A program made the translations under genes and the position numbers. From Aurantimonas sp. 22II-16-19i (GTDB taxonomy: Bacteria; Pseudomonadota; Alphaproteobacteria; Rhizobiales; Rhizobiaceae), in NCBI RefSeq assembly GCF_002088275.1, contig NZ_AQQS01000001.1, positions 124,001 to 188,000 on the forward strand: a stretch of DNA of 64,000 nt. Reading direction: 5' to 3'. The notes beneath the pieces are model-generated. The model did no database searches and was not told the DNA's origin. It saw only the letters and a program-made list of their open reading frames with translations. Below, one piece after another: positions 17,273 through 26,380 of this stretch (the stretch's first letter is position 1; each line of letters opens with the position of its first letter).

Positions 17273-17608
17273 TCACAGCCCCAGCGCCCGCGCCCCCGCC
17301 ACCATCGCCGTGCCGATGACGACGACGGCGATCAGCGGCAGCCGGAACGACAGGATGAGGCAGACGACGATCGCCACCCGCTCGGGCCAGCCGCCGGAGA
17401 CCAGCACCGGCGCGACGATCGCCGTCATCACCGCGGCCGGAACCGCGTCGAGGGCAGCCGAGGCCCGTGGCGGGATCGTGCCGAAGAACGAGATCAGGAT
17501 GTGCCCGCCGAAGCGCGTCAGATAGGTCAAGAGGCCGCCGGCGAGGATCACCAGCCAGATCGAGGCCATCGACCAGGCCCCGTCGGACAGGAGCGGCGCG
17601 GCGTTCAC
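17273..17608 (-). CDS. azlD: AzlD-type small subunit of branched-chain amino acid exporter
   Basis: This 111-residue protein has three or four hydrophobic helices, with LTYLTRFGGHILISFF and LDAVPAAVMTAIVAP typical of AzlD. It pairs with AzlC in export of branched-chain amino acids or analogues. Translation starts at a GTG whose last two bases overlap the azlC stop (GTGA), so it is coupled to azlC. A longer upstream frame is not part of the protein. Confidence 0.88.
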   Translation of the reverse strand: MNAAPLLSDGAWSMASIWLVILAGGLLTYLTRFGGHILISFFGTIPPRASAALDAVPAAVMTAIVAPVLVSGGWPERVAIVVCLILSFRLPLIAVVVIGTAMVAGARALGL

Positions 17609-18336
17609 GAGCCTGTCTCCGCGGACGTGTCCCGCGTCGCCTCGGACACGCGCTTTTGCGGGCCGATCACCGCGGCGACGGCGATACCGGCCAGGCCGCC
17701 GATGCTGACATGCCAGGGCGGTCCGGCCAGCCAATAGACGACGACGGAGACGACGAGGCTCGTGGCGGCGACGGGATAGAAGGCTCCGCGACTGCGGAAG
17801 CCCATGACCAGGCCGAGAAAATAGACCGGCAGCACGAAATCGAGGCCGAAGGCCTTGGGATCCTCGATCAGCCTGCCGAAGCTCGCCCCCGCCAGCGTCG
17901 CCAGTAGCCAGCTGCCATACATCAGGACGCCGTAGGTGAGGTAGAAAGTCGGCGTCAGGCGCCGCGACGCCGCCCGAACCTCGGCGGCGCCGAACAGCGG
18001 ATCGACCAGCAGGAAGAATGCCAGCGCCTTTTGGCGGCCGGAAAAGGCGCCGAGGTGGCGGCTGAGCGAGGCCGAATAGAGCACGTGGCGGAAGTTGAGC
18101 GCGAAGATGGTCAGCAAGATCGACCAGACCGGCGCGCCGATCCCCATCAGCTGCAGCGCCGCGAGCTGCGAGGCGCCGGCGAAGATCGCGGCGGAAAAGC
18201 CCATGGCCTCGGCGACGGTGAGCCCCTCCTGCACCGCGACGGCCCCATAGACGACGCCGAAGGGAAGCACGGCGAGCAGCACCGGGACCAGCGTGCGGAT
18301 GGCGGCCCGCCGCTCGCTGGATGCGTCGGCTGGCAT
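17605..18336 (-). CDS. azlC: AzlC-type permease of branched-chain amino acid exporter
   Basis: The 243-residue inner-membrane protein has the AzlC signature: PVLLAVLPFGVVYGAVAV, GFSAAIFAGASQLAALQL and LNFRHVLYSASLSRHL, then about five more helices. Together with AzlD it exports branched-chain amino acids. I used the ATG at 18336; a TTG ten codons upstream is possible. A 376-base gap to the divergent ppa gene holds its promoter. No Lrp-type regulator is nearby. Confidence 0.9.
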   Translation of the reverse strand: MPADASSERRAAIRTLVPVLLAVLPFGVVYGAVAVQEGLTVAEAMGFSAAIFAGASQLAALQLMGIGAPVWSILLTIFALNFRHVLYSASLSRHLGAFSGRQKALAFFLLVDPLFGAAEVRAASRRLTPTFYLTYGVLMYGSWLLATLAGASFGRLIEDPKAFGLDFVLPVYFLGLVMGFRSRGAFYPVAATSLVVSVVVYWLAGPPWHVSIGGLAGIAVAAVIGPQKRVSEATRDTSAETGS

Positions 18337-18712
18337 GTCGGTCGAGGGGCCGTCTGCACTGTGCAAGGGATGCTGCCGGGGATGATTGCGGGTCGCGGCG
18401 GGTCGGTCCGGGGCGCGTCTGCCGATTCGGGCCGATGCAGACGATACAGGAAGTCGGGAGCGCCAGAAGCCCTTCGCGGCGAGGCAGCCGGCACAGGCGC
18501 CCGGAATCGCACCGGGTGATCTGCCGGTGATGCCCCTCGCGCGCCTCGAGCGCGCGCTGGCAAGCGTTGCAACGGCGTGGTCCAGCCGCTAAGGACGCGG
18601 AGAACGGTCGAAGCCGTGCATCCTCTGACGAGGCGGCGTCCGGACGGATGTCCGGACCAACGTCAGGGGACCGTGGCAGGCGAGCCGGACGATCCAGTCA
18701 CAGGAGTTTTCC
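18337..18712. other. 376-base divergent intergenic region
   Basis: This segment lies between azlC on the minus strand and ppa on the plus strand and should contain both promoters. Open frames in it overlap and show no family resemblance. I see no RNA gene, repeat or clear operator. Confidence 0.55.
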
Positions 18713-19255
18713 ATGCGCATCGACGCGATCAAGCGCGGCATCAATCCCCCCGAGGACATCAACGTCATCATCGAGGTGCCGGTCGGCGGCCATCCGATCA
18801 AGTACGAGATGGACAAGGAGGCCGGCTGCCTCGTCGTCGACCGCTTCCTCTATACCCCGATGACCTATCCGGGAAACTATGGCTTCGTGCCGCACACGCT
18901 GTCCGACGACGGTGATCCGATCGACGTCCTCGTCTGCAACACCCGGCCGCTGTTTCCGGGCTGCGTGATCAACTGCCGCCCGATCGGCGTCCTCATCATG
19001 GAGGACAACAAGGGCCAGGACGAGAAGATCATCGCCGTGCCCTCGCCCGAACTGACCCAGCGCTACGCCAAGGTGTTCGAGCCGTCCGACATGCCCGAGA
19101 TCACCCTGAAGCAGATCGAGCATTTCTTCGAGCACTACAAGGACCTCGAGCCCGGCAAGTGGGTCAAGATCGGCGACTGGGGCGGCAGCGACATCGCGCG
19201 CAAGCTGATCAGCGAGGCCGTCGCCCGCGCCGATGCGCAGAAGGCCAAGGCCTGA
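18713..19255 (+). CDS. ppa: inorganic pyrophosphatase, family I
   Basis: This 180-residue soluble enzyme hydrolyses pyrophosphate to phosphate and drives biosynthetic reactions forward. Metal-site motifs are present in order: [34 protein letters not shown] with the catalytic Asp cluster, and [14 protein letters not shown]. The length and order fit the hexameric bacterial form. The Shine-Dalgarno CAGGAG lies about 8 bases upstream. The gene is monocistronic: an uninterrupted hairpin follows it and the next gene starts 170 bases on. Confidence 0.97.
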   Translation: MRIDAIKRGINPPEDINVIIEVPVGGHPIKYEMDKEAGCLVVDRFLYTPMTYPGNYGFVPHTLSDDGDPIDVLVCNTRPLFPGCVINCRPIGVLIMEDNKGQDEKIIAVPSPELTQRYAKVFEPSDMPEITLKQIEHFFEHYKDLEPGKWVKIGDWGGSDIARKLISEAVARADAQKAKA

Positions 19256-19272
19256 GCTGAGGCGGCCCCTCT

Positions 19273-19309
19273 CGTCCTGCCCGCGACTCCGAGGATCGCG
19301 GGCAGGACG
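19273..19309. repeat. 14-bp perfect hairpin downstream of ppa
   Basis: A perfect 14-bp stem (19273-19286 with 19296-19309) and a 9-base loop begins 18 bases after the ppa stop. There is no T-run after it, so it may stabilise the 3' end or act as a Rho-dependent or imperfect terminator. The sequence is symmetric and works on either strand. Confidence 0.7.
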
Positions 19310-19425
19310 ACGCCGCGGCCGGCCACGCGAGGGCGGCCGATCCAGCGCGTGGCGCCCTCCGGCTTGATGCCGACGCTCGCCGTGTCGATATGCCGGTGAT
19401 CAACGAGCGAACCGGAGCGCAAGCC

Positions 19426-19737
19426 ATGCCCGACCTTTCCGACGACCAGCGCATCGCCCTCGAAGCGGCGGCCTTTCGCCGCCTGCGCGATCATCTGCGC
19501 GAGCGCACCGACGTGCAGAACATCGATCTGATGAACCTTGCCGGCTTCTGCCGGAACTGCCTGTCGAACTGGTACCGCGAGGCCGCCGAGGCCGACGGGA
19601 TTCCCCTCGACAAGGAGAAGTCCCGCGAGATCGTCTACGGCATGCCCTACGACCAGTGGCGCGAACGCTACCAGCGCGAGGCCTCGCCCGAAACGCAGGC
19701 GGCCTTTTCGGCGAACGCTCCCAAGGATGGGCACTGA
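19426..19737 (+). CDS. DUF1244-domain protein
   Basis: The 103-residue protein matches the DUF1244 family: AFRRLRDHLRERTDVQNIDLMNLAGFCRNCLSNWY, with a CRNC pair, then YGMPYDQWRERYQ. Members are small soluble all-helical proteins widespread in proteobacteria, and their function is unknown. GGAG precedes the ATG at 19426 by about 9 bases, and the ATG 12 codons earlier is disfavoured. The conserved Cys pair could bind a metal, but this is speculation. Confidence 0.88.
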   Translation: MPDLSDDQRIALEAAAFRRLRDHLRERTDVQNIDLMNLAGFCRNCLSNWYREAAEADGIPLDKEKSREIVYGMPYDQWRERYQREASPETQAAFSANAPKDGH

Positions 19738-19890
19738 GCGCCGGTCATCCTGCGCCATCCTCGCTTTCCACACGCGCAGCCCCTTGCGCGTCCGGTTCGG
19801 CGGGCGCATCGGCCATGGTAACGAAAGGCTTAGGAAAGCCCGTTAAACGCTGGCAATCGATTGCAGTACCAATGAACACGGAGTGACCAA

Positions 19891-20154
19891 ATGTCTGACA
19901 CGAACGGGGTCGCGCAGGATCAGCTTCGCTCCTTCGTCGAGCGGATCGAACGGCTCGAGGAAGAGAAGAAGACGATCTCGGAGGACATCAAGGACGTCTA
20001 TGCCGAGGCCAAGGGCAATGGCTTCGACACCAAGGTCCTGCGCAAGGTCATCTCGCTGCGCAAGCAGGACGCCGACGAGCGACAGGAGCAGGAAGCGATC
20101 CTCGATCTGTACCTGCAGGCCCTGGGCATGGCGCCGAGCCTGCCCGACGAGTGA
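19891..20154 (+). CDS. gapR: GapR family nucleoid-associated protein (DUF2312)
   Basis: This 87-residue helical protein has the GapR pattern ([61 protein letters not shown]-like end). In Caulobacter GapR binds over-twisted AT-rich DNA ahead of replication and transcription forks and stimulates type II topoisomerases. The long N-terminal coiled-coil helix mediates dimerisation. A ribosome-binding site (GGAG) precedes the ATG. The family is nearly universal in Alphaproteobacteria, so this supports the taxonomic placement. Confidence 0.92.
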   Translation: MSDTNGVAQDQLRSFVERIERLEEEKKTISEDIKDVYAEAKGNGFDTKVLRKVISLRKQDADERQEQEAILDLYLQALGMAPSLPDE

Positions 20155-20414
20155 GCCACGCCGCCGGGCCGGACCGGGACGCAGCGGTTCCGGCCCGACC
20201 TTCACGGCTCGAACCGGATGACCGGATGCCGATCCGCCAGGCTGATCCGGCGGTCTCGCCACCCGGCGCGGTCTTCGCATTCTGGCGGCGAACTCGGCCG
20301 GACTGATCGGTCGGCCTCGGTGATTCTCAGCCGTCAGCGACAGGTCTTGCCGGCGGGCAGTGTCGAGACGTCGACGGCCCTACGGCTGCGCAAAGCGGCC
20401 GTGGTTGCCGGTCC

Positions 20415-21287
20415 TCAGGCAGCCTTGCTGCCGAAGCTCTTCATCCAGGACGACGGGGCCTCGAGCCCTTCCTCGCGCAACTCGGCGACGATGCGCTCGA
20501 CATCGGCCTGGAACAGGCCGGCGAACCACTCGGGCATCGGCGCATCGACCGACTCGTTGACGCGCGTTCCCAAGAGCGCGTCGGAATAGTCCCGATGCGC
20601 GATGCCGAGGAAGGACTCGATGTCGCGCAGCCAGCCGCGCTGGTCGCGGTGGATGTTCTCGAAGAAATAGACCCGCAGCTCGTCCTTCGGCAGCGCCCCG
20701 CGCAGCCGCCGCACGGCCGCGCCATATTCGCCGTTCTTCCAGATGAAGTCGCGCCGCACGAAGGCTTCGACGCTTTCGGGGGTCCAGTCCCAGATCTGTT
20801 CGGCCTGGCCGACGAACTGGGCGTGGAACTTCGCATGCGACCACAACCGCTTGATCGGGTCGCGCATGGTGTAGATGACCCGCAGGGTCTCAGCCATGTC
20901 GCGGATGCGATCCCATCCCGGCTTCTCCACATGGGCGTAGAGATTGCTGAAATCGGCGCAATAGGCGCCGGAGGGCCGGAAGGTGAAGAGGTTGGCGTAC
21001 CACAGGTCGTCGACCGGCTCGGCGAGATAGTTGGCGGTCCAGAGCAGCCGCGCGCGCACGCCGGCGGGCGTATTGTGGCGCGGATCGATGCCGATATAGG
21101 ACGACGCCCGCGTCAGCCGGTTGCGGGTGGCGAGAGGCAGCTCGCCCGGAATGTAGGCCTGGGCGAAATAATGGATCTCTTTTTCCGGCGTGAAATAGAT
21201 CTCGGGATGCTCGGCGAGGACATGCTGCATCCACGTCGTGCCGGCCTTCATGGCACCGACGCTCAGAAAAAGTCTTTCAAACAACAA
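20415..21287 (-). CDS. PAPS-dependent sulfotransferase domain protein
   Basis: This 290-residue soluble protein belongs to the sulfotransferase family 1-like domain. FLSVGAMKAGTTWMQHVL is the 5'-phosphosulfate loop at the N-terminus, and YTMRDPIKRLWSHAKFH is the 3'-phosphate site. The EIHYFAQAY segment resembles the acceptor-side loop of heparan or carbohydrate sulfotransferases. The donor is PAPS and the acceptor is unknown (a surface polysaccharide is plausible). The start is a TTG with no ATG before the phosphate loop, so an upstream TTG at 21287 must be used. It lies alone between a gap of 260 bases and a 390-base stretch. Confidence 0.85.
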   Translation of the reverse strand: MLFERLFLSVGAMKAGTTWMQHVLAEHPEIYFTPEKEIHYFAQAYIPGELPLATRNRLTRASSYIGIDPRHNTPAGVRARLLWTANYLAEPVDDLWYANLFTFRPSGAYCADFSNLYAHVEKPGWDRIRDMAETLRVIYTMRDPIKRLWSHAKFHAQFVGQAEQIWDWTPESVEAFVRRDFIWKNGEYGAAVRRLRGALPKDELRVYFFENIHRDQRGWLRDIESFLGIAHRDYSDALLGTRVNESVDAPMPEWFAGLFQADVERIVAELREEGLEAPSSWMKSFGSKAA

Positions 21288-21677
21288 TGCTCGTCACTCG
21301 CTCTGCAGCCAGCTCACCGTCTGGCGGGGTCTGATGGCACCCTACGGCCTTGCATCGTCTGTGCCGAGTTTGCGGCCAAAGTGCAAGTGGGCCAGTGCAC
21401 CGCTTTGCAGGAGATGCCGTCCGCTGCGCTCCACGCTGACCATGACGCTCGCGCTCGACTCTCGAAACGAGCGATGCGGCGTCGCTCGGCAGCGCCGGAA
21501 CAGCAACCCGCGGCGTGCCGCCGTCGCGTCATTGGCGACTGCGAAGCGCATCGAGACCGCAACAACAGCCCTCGCCGCCACAGCCGAAGCCGCCAGCGCT
21601 TGGCGCTTCGACATCATTACAACGACGCGCGCCGATCGAACACGCTGGTATATCGGAGAATAGAGCAGGGAGGATAT
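21288..21677. other. 390-base stretch without a gene next to tRNA-Glu
   Basis: This segment is between a sulfotransferase gene and the tRNA. Its composition is less GC-rich than the neighbours, and overlapping short frames in all directions have no recognisable product. No integrase fragment, repeat or attachment-site duplication of the tRNA 3' end could be identified by eye. Confidence 0.5.
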
Positions 21678-21752
21678 TGGTACGCCCAAGGGGAATCGAA
21701 CCCCTGTTTGCGCCGTGAGAGGGCGCCGTCCTAACCGCTAGACGATGGGCGC
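21678..21752 (-). tRNA. tRNA-Glu, anticodon CTC
   Basis: On the minus strand the segment folds as a standard tRNA. It has a 7-bp acceptor (GCGCCCA with TGGGCGT, one G-U), a D-arm CGTCTAGCGGTTAGGACG, an anticodon arm GGCGCCCTCTCACGGCGC with CTC in the loop, and a TPsiC arm CAGGGGTTCGAATCCCCT. The discriminator is A and CCA follows in the DNA. CTC pairs with GAG, one of the two Glu codons. The D-arm sequence CGTCTAGNGGTTAGGAC is typical of tRNA-Glu. It lies alone, with no adjacent tRNA. Confidence 0.95.
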
Positions 21753-21988
21753 GTGCCAATGCGGCCGATATAACCAGCCATTCCCGGCTTGGCAACCCGT
21801 TTTCTTTCGGGCCTTGTGGAAAATACGCGGACGAATGCGGAATGGTGGGAAATGCCAGCAAATCCGCCGATGATCTTGCCGCTCCGCCACCTGGGGCGCG
21901 ATCCAGCGGGCGTGCCGGACGGTCGAATCGCAGAAGGGACAAGAGGAAGCGGCAGGCGCGATTCCCCCGCTCGCTCCGTCCTGCCTCG

Positions 21989-22348
21989 TCAGTTGCCGGC
22001 GGCGCCCTGCCCCACGGCGAGGCGCTTGAGGACCGCGCCATCGGCGAGCGAGACGACATAGAGACGGTCCGCGCCGTCCGCCCGCGTGTGGACGAGCGCA
22101 CGCTCGCCATCCATCGAAACGGCGAGGATCGCCTCGCCGGCGGGGATCGCGATCGTCGCCGCCGCCTCGCCGAGCCCGCCGTCCCTGGGCAGCGTCTTGT
22201 AGACAACGACCCCGAGCACCGCCATAACCCCGACGATCATGATGCCGACCGAGACGACCAGAAGCCTCACCATCTTGCGCCGCAGGCGTTCCGCTGCCGG
22301 GTCGAGCGGCATCTCGTCTTCGGGTTCGTCCTGATTGCCACGCGCCAT
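21989..22348 (-). CDS. small single-span membrane protein (DUF6476-like)
   Basis: The 119-residue protein has an N-terminal acidic stretch, a charged AERLRRKMVR, one strong transmembrane helix (LLVVSVGIMIVGVMAVLGVVVY near residues 29-50) and a C-terminal part with a beta-rich repeat (AILAVSMDGERALVHTRADGADRLYVVSLADG). It resembles the Hyphomicrobiales DUF6476 family, often beside a RluA-type gene. AGAGGA lies upstream of ATG 22348. It is divergent from rluD, 92 bases away. The function is unknown. Confidence 0.7.
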   Translation of the reverse strand: MARGNQDEPEDEMPLDPAAERLRRKMVRLLVVSVGIMIVGVMAVLGVVVYKTLPRDGGLGEAAATIAIPAGEAILAVSMDGERALVHTRADGADRLYVVSLADGAVLKRLAVGQGAAGN

Positions 22349-22440
22349 GATGCGTCCTCTCGTGATGGCCATGTCGGGCGCCGCCGCGCTGCCGCCGCCG
22401 AGCCCGATCGATTTCAGTCGCTCGTACAAGGCTTTGAACC

Positions 22441-23478
22441 ATGCAGACAAGACGGTTCGTCGTCAGCCAGACCGATAGCGGCGACCGCCTGGACGTGTTT
22501 CTCGCCCGCAAGCTCGAGGGCGAGTTGTCGCGCAGCCGCATCAAGGCGCTGATCGAAGCCGGCCACGTCGTGGTCGGGAACGGCCCATCCGGCGGCGCCA
22601 AGCGCAAGCTGGCCACAGGCGAGAGCGTCGACCTCGCCCTTCCCGCCCCCGAAGATCCCGAGCCGAAGCCGCAGGCGATCGCCCTCGACATCCGCTACGA
22701 GGACGAGGTCCTCCTCGTCCTCGACAAGCCTCCGGGCATGGTCGTCCATCCCGGCGCCGGCAATCCCGACGGAACGCTCGTCAACGCCCTCGTCGCCCAT
22801 TGCGGGCCGAGCCTCACCGGCATCGGCGGCGTTCGCCGGCCCGGCATCGTCCACCGGCTGGACAAGGACACCAGCGGCCTCCTCGTCGTCGCCAAGACCG
22901 AGATCGCCCATCGCAGCCTGTCGGAGCAGTTCGCCGCCCATGGCCGGGACGGCCGGCTGATCCGCGCCTATCTGGCCGTCGCCTGGGGTGAGCCGCAACC
23001 GCCCGCGGGCGTGGTCGATGCCGCGCTTGGCCGCTCGGCGACCAACCGGATCAAGCGCGCCGTCGTCCCGGCGGGACGGTCCGACGCCCGGCATGCCGTC
23101 ACCCATTACGAGACGCTCGTCGTCGGCGAGGCGGCGGCCGAGGCCTCGCTGCTGCGATGCCGGCTGGAGACCGGGCGCACCCATCAGATCCGCGTCCACA
23201 TGGCCCATATCGGCCATCCGCTGGTGGCCGATCCCGTCTATGGCGCGGGGTTGAAGACCAAGGCGGCAAAGCTCGAGGAGAGCGCCCGCGCGCTCGTCAC
23301 CGGCTTCGGACGGCAGGCGCTGCACGCCGCCGAGCTCGGCTTCCGCCATCCCGCCAACGGGCGGGCGATGGCGTTCCAGTCGCCGTTGCCGGTCGACATG
23401 CAGGCGCTTTGCCGGGCCCTGGCCATCTCGCTTCCCGACATCGTGACCGTCCGCGCCGATGCGGGCGACCACGCGTGA
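22441..23478 (+). CDS. rluD: RluA-family pseudouridine synthase (RluD-like)
   Basis: The 345-residue enzyme has an N-terminal S4 RNA-binding domain (GDRLDVFLARKLEGELSRSRIKALIEAGHVVV) and the RluA catalytic domain. The catalytic Asp is in PGIVHRLDKDTSGLLV, and the catalytic-domain ends LETGRTHQIRVHMAHIGHPLVADPVYG and HAAELGFRHP are present. It makes pseudouridines in 23S rRNA (helix 69 in the RluD orthologue). The RluD label is by resemblance in length and S4 domain. rpoH follows 243 bases on, as is common in this order. Confidence 0.92.
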   Translation: MQTRRFVVSQTDSGDRLDVFLARKLEGELSRSRIKALIEAGHVVVGNGPSGGAKRKLATGESVDLALPAPEDPEPKPQAIALDIRYEDEVLLVLDKPPGMVVHPGAGNPDGTLVNALVAHCGPSLTGIGGVRRPGIVHRLDKDTSGLLVVAKTEIAHRSLSEQFAAHGRDGRLIRAYLAVAWGEPQPPAGVVDAALGRSATNRIKRAVVPAGRSDARHAVTHYETLVVGEAAAEASLLRCRLETGRTHQIRVHMAHIGHPLVADPVYGAGLKTKAAKLEESARALVTGFGRQALHAAELGFRHPANGRAMAFQSPLPVDMQALCRALAISLPDIVTVRADAGDHA

Positions 23479-23721
23479 AACATGATGATTTCGTGCAGCT
23501 ATCTGGAATCCGCGCGCCTGACCCCCGGCGGGCGAGGCACGAGACGGGCCGAGGGGGCTAGCCACGCGCATGAATTCCCGTTCATCTTCGCAACGGAATC
23601 GATGCAATCGGCTTTAACCGTCACCATATGACCACATGGGCGATTGCGGGTTGGCGACAGCGGCTCGCATGCTGGCCGGCTTCTGTTCGGAGCGGCCGAA
23701 TTCTAGCGATGGAGGGCGCGT

Positions 23722-24624
23722 ATGGCCCAGATGAATCTTCCGACCATCTCGTCGGGCGACGGCGGACTGACCCGCTATCTCGAAGAGATCAGGCGGTTCC
23801 CGATGCTGGAGCCGCAGCAGGAATACATGCTCGCGAAGCGCTATGCCGAACATGACGACCGTCAGGCGGCGCACCAGCTCGTCACCAGTCATCTAAGACT
23901 CGTTGCCAAGATCGCAATGGGTTACCGCGGCTATGGCCTGCCGATCGGGGAGGTCATCTCCGAGGGCAATGTCGGCCTGATGCAGGCGGTCAAGCGGTTC
24001 GATCCGGAGCGCGGCTTCCGGCTGGCGACCTATGCGATGTGGTGGATCAAGGCGTCGATCCAGGAATACATCCTGCGCTCCTGGAGCCTGGTGAAGATGG
24101 GGACGACCGCCAACCAGAAGCGGCTGTTCTTCAACCTGCGCAAGATGAAGAGCAAGATCCAGGCGCTCGACGAGGGCGACCTGAAGCCCGACCAGGTCGA
24201 CCAGATCGCCACCAAGCTCGGCGTGTCGGCCGAGGAGGTCATCTCGATGAACCGCCGCCTGTCCGGCGATTCCTCGCTCAATGCGCCGATCCGGGCGACC
24301 GAGGGCGAATCGGGCGAGTGGCAGGACTGGCTGGTCGACGATTCGGAGTCGCAGGAAGAGGTGCTCGTCCGCCAGGACGAATACGACCAGCGCCGCGGGA
24401 TGCTGCGCTCGGCGATGGGCGTCCTCAACGACCGGGAGCGCCGGATCTTCGAGGCCCGGCGCCTCGCGGAGGAACCGCTGACCCTCGAGGCGCTGTCGGG
24501 CGAATTCGACATCTCCCGCGAGCGCGTGCGCCAGATCGAGGTCCGCGCCTTCGAGAAGGTCCAGAAGGCGGTCCGCGACAAGGCGGCCGCGGCCAACGAG
24601 GCGCTGACGCCCGTCAGCGCCTGA
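23722..24624 (+). CDS. rpoH: heat-shock sigma factor RpoH (sigma-32)
   Basis: This 300-residue sigma-70 family factor has regions 1.2-2 (LTRYLEEIRRFPMLEPQQEYMLAKRY, HQLVTSHLRLVAKIAMGYRGYGLPIGEVISEGNVGLMQAVKRFDPE), the core-binding and -10 region RLATYAMWWIKASIQEYILRSWSLVKMGTTANQKRLFFNLRKMK, and region 4 ending DISRERVRQIEVRAFEKVQ. The QKRLFFNL RpoH box is seen, which marks heat-shock sigma factors. It directs RNA polymerase to heat-shock promoters. Alphaproteobacteria often have two rpoH genes; this one fits the RpoH1/RpoH group. Only a 243-base leader precedes it. Confidence 0.97.
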   Translation: MAQMNLPTISSGDGGLTRYLEEIRRFPMLEPQQEYMLAKRYAEHDDRQAAHQLVTSHLRLVAKIAMGYRGYGLPIGEVISEGNVGLMQAVKRFDPERGFRLATYAMWWIKASIQEYILRSWSLVKMGTTANQKRLFFNLRKMKSKIQALDEGDLKPDQVDQIATKLGVSAEEVISMNRRLSGDSSLNAPIRATEGESGEWQDWLVDDSESQEEVLVRQDEYDQRRGMLRSAMGVLNDRERRIFEARRLAEEPLTLEALSGEFDISRERVRQIEVRAFEKVQKAVRDKAAAANEALTPVSA

Positions 24625-24781
24625 CCGGCAGGGCCGGATCGAGCCGGATTCTGCAGGACCCAATCGAGGCGAAATCGATGATGGAGCCGGGGCCGACGCC
24701 CCGGCTTTTGCCTGTCCGCCCGCAGCGCCCGCTGTCGCCCGCTCTCGACGCGAACCCCGCGGGGCGATCCTGCCGCGTGCG

Positions 24782-25804
24782 TCAGCGCAGGGACGGCAGC
24801 TTGCCGATCGGGAAGATGCCGACCGCGACGACGCCGTTCCGGACCCGCAACTCGATGGTGGTGCGGCCATCCGCCTGCCGTCCGGCCATCGGAAGGGCCG
24901 AGGCGATGCCGGCGGCGATGTCCTTCAGGTTCGGCGCGACGGTGGTGACCAGCCGGGCGATCTCCTTGGGTTCGGCGATCGCCAGCTGGAACTTGCCCGT
25001 CACCTGTCCCTCGTCGTCGAAGGAGAAGTCGCCGCTGAGTTCGGCATTCGCCTGCCCCATCTCCACAAGCAGGGAGCGCAGCGAGACCGGCCGTCCGGCG
25101 AAGAGCTCGCGTCCGGTCAGGCCGCGCGCCGCGCCCGACAGCCAGTCGCCGGCGCCGCCGATGGTGAGATCGGTGCTGGCGTCGAGCGGCGGCAGGTCCG
25201 GCGCACCGGCGAAGGTCAGCCGCCCACCCCTCATCAGGGTGAAGATGTCGAGATCGCCGTCCCGGCGGCGGGCGTGGGCCTCGCTGTGGCTGGCTTCCAC
25301 CACCTGTGCGCCGCCGTTCGACGGCTCGACGAGCGCGACCTTGGGATCGTCCGTCACCACCGCGAAATGATCGAGACCCTCGGTCCAGAAGGTCGCCGAG
25401 GCCTGGCCCAGCGACCAGCGGATGTCGAGCGGCGGAAACTGCGGGCCGGAGACGCGCATGGGGCCGTCGAGTTCGCCGACGATGCGATTCGGCCGGTAGA
25501 TCTGCGCCGCGGTGCGCACGGCGCCCGCCGAGATCCGCAGGGGGCGATCGTCGTTGCGCACGATCGACAGCGCGTCGCAGCGAAACCCGATGCGGAACGG
25601 GAAGCCGAAGACGTCGCGATTCGGGCATTCGATCTCGGTGCCGCGGCTGCGCGCCGCCGCGATGCCGCGGCTGAGCTCGTCGTCGAGGCGGCCGGCGAGA
25701 TAGAACCAGGCGCCGCAGATCCCTGCCACCAGGACCAGCGCGACCACGATCACCCAGACAAGGGCGCGGCGGGCCGCCGAGGGACTGTCGCTTGACGGGG
25801 CCAT
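24782..25804 (-). CDS. DUF2125-domain exported protein
   Basis: This 340-residue protein has an N-terminal signal-anchor (RRALVWVIVVALVLVAGICGAWFYL), then a DUF2125 periplasmic part with RGTEIECPNRDVFGFPFRIGFRCDALSI (two conserved Cys), and a repetitive beta-rich region DLTIGGAGDW and GDFSFDDEGQVTGKFQLAI. The family is restricted to Alphaproteobacteria and has no known biochemical function. The predicted architecture is an inner-membrane-anchored, periplasmic beta-rich protein. It is divergent from the gamma-glutamylcyclotransferase gene, 63 bases away, an arrangement typical of the order. Confidence 0.85.
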   Translation of the reverse strand: MAPSSDSPSAARRALVWVIVVALVLVAGICGAWFYLAGRLDDELSRGIAAARSRGTEIECPNRDVFGFPFRIGFRCDALSIVRNDDRPLRISAGAVRTAAQIYRPNRIVGELDGPMRVSGPQFPPLDIRWSLGQASATFWTEGLDHFAVVTDDPKVALVEPSNGGAQVVEASHSEAHARRRDGDLDIFTLMRGGRLTFAGAPDLPPLDASTDLTIGGAGDWLSGAARGLTGRELFAGRPVSLRSLLVEMGQANAELSGDFSFDDEGQVTGKFQLAIAEPKEIARLVTTVAPNLKDIAAGIASALPMAGRQADGRTTIELRVRNGVVAVGIFPIGKLPSLR

Positions 25805-25867
25805 CCCGTTATCCTCTTAAACGAAGCCTGGACTGCCGGACGCAGGATGCGAGGGCGACGCGAGGCA

Positions 25868-26380
25868 ATGGAAGATTTCTGGGTTTTCGGTTACGGCTCG
25901 CTGATCTGGCGGCCCGGTTTTGACTATGAGGAGCGCGCAAAAGCAAGGCTTGCCGGCTATCATCGCTCGCTCTGTGTCCATTCCTACGTCCATCGTGGCA
26001 CGCCCGAGCGCCCCGGTCTCGTCTTCGGCCTCGATCGTGGCGGTTCTTGCGTCGGCATGGCGTTCAGGGTCGATTCCGCCCTGCGCCAGCAGACGCTCGA
26101 CTATCTGCGGGCCCGGGAACTCGTCACCAACGTCTATCGCGAGATCGTGCTGCCGGTGCGGATGGCGGACGGCCGGCAGATCAGGGCGGTGACCTATGTC
26201 GTCGATCGCGGCCATGCCCAGTATGCGGGCAAGGTCGACGCCGCGCAGGCCGCCCGCATCGTCAGCAACGGCCACGGCCAGTCCGGCCCCAATGTCGACT
26301 ACGTGAAGAGCGCTCATGAGCACATCGCGGCCATGGGGCTGAAGGATCGCTGGCTTCAGGACGTCGTCTCGCGGCTCTGA
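25868..26380 (+). CDS. gamma-glutamylcyclotransferase (ChaC-like)
   Basis: The 170-residue protein shows the cyclotransferase fold: FGYGSLIWRPGF (the substrate-binding YGSL loop), LVFGLDRGGSCVGMAFRV and a Glu-containing helix (the EIVLPVRM region). ChaC-type enzymes degrade glutathione to 5-oxoproline and Cys-Gly, and others act on gamma-glutamyl dipeptides. The ATG at 25868 is preferred: an earlier ATG adds seven residues with no better site. Its 3' end overlaps the convergent plsC gene by 25 bases. Confidence 0.85.
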   Translation: MEDFWVFGYGSLIWRPGFDYEERAKARLAGYHRSLCVHSYVHRGTPERPGLVFGLDRGGSCVGMAFRVDSALRQQTLDYLRARELVTNVYREIVLPVRMADGRQIRAVTYVVDRGHAQYAGKVDAAQAARIVSNGHGQSGPNVDYVKSAHEHIAAMGLKDRWLQDVVSRL

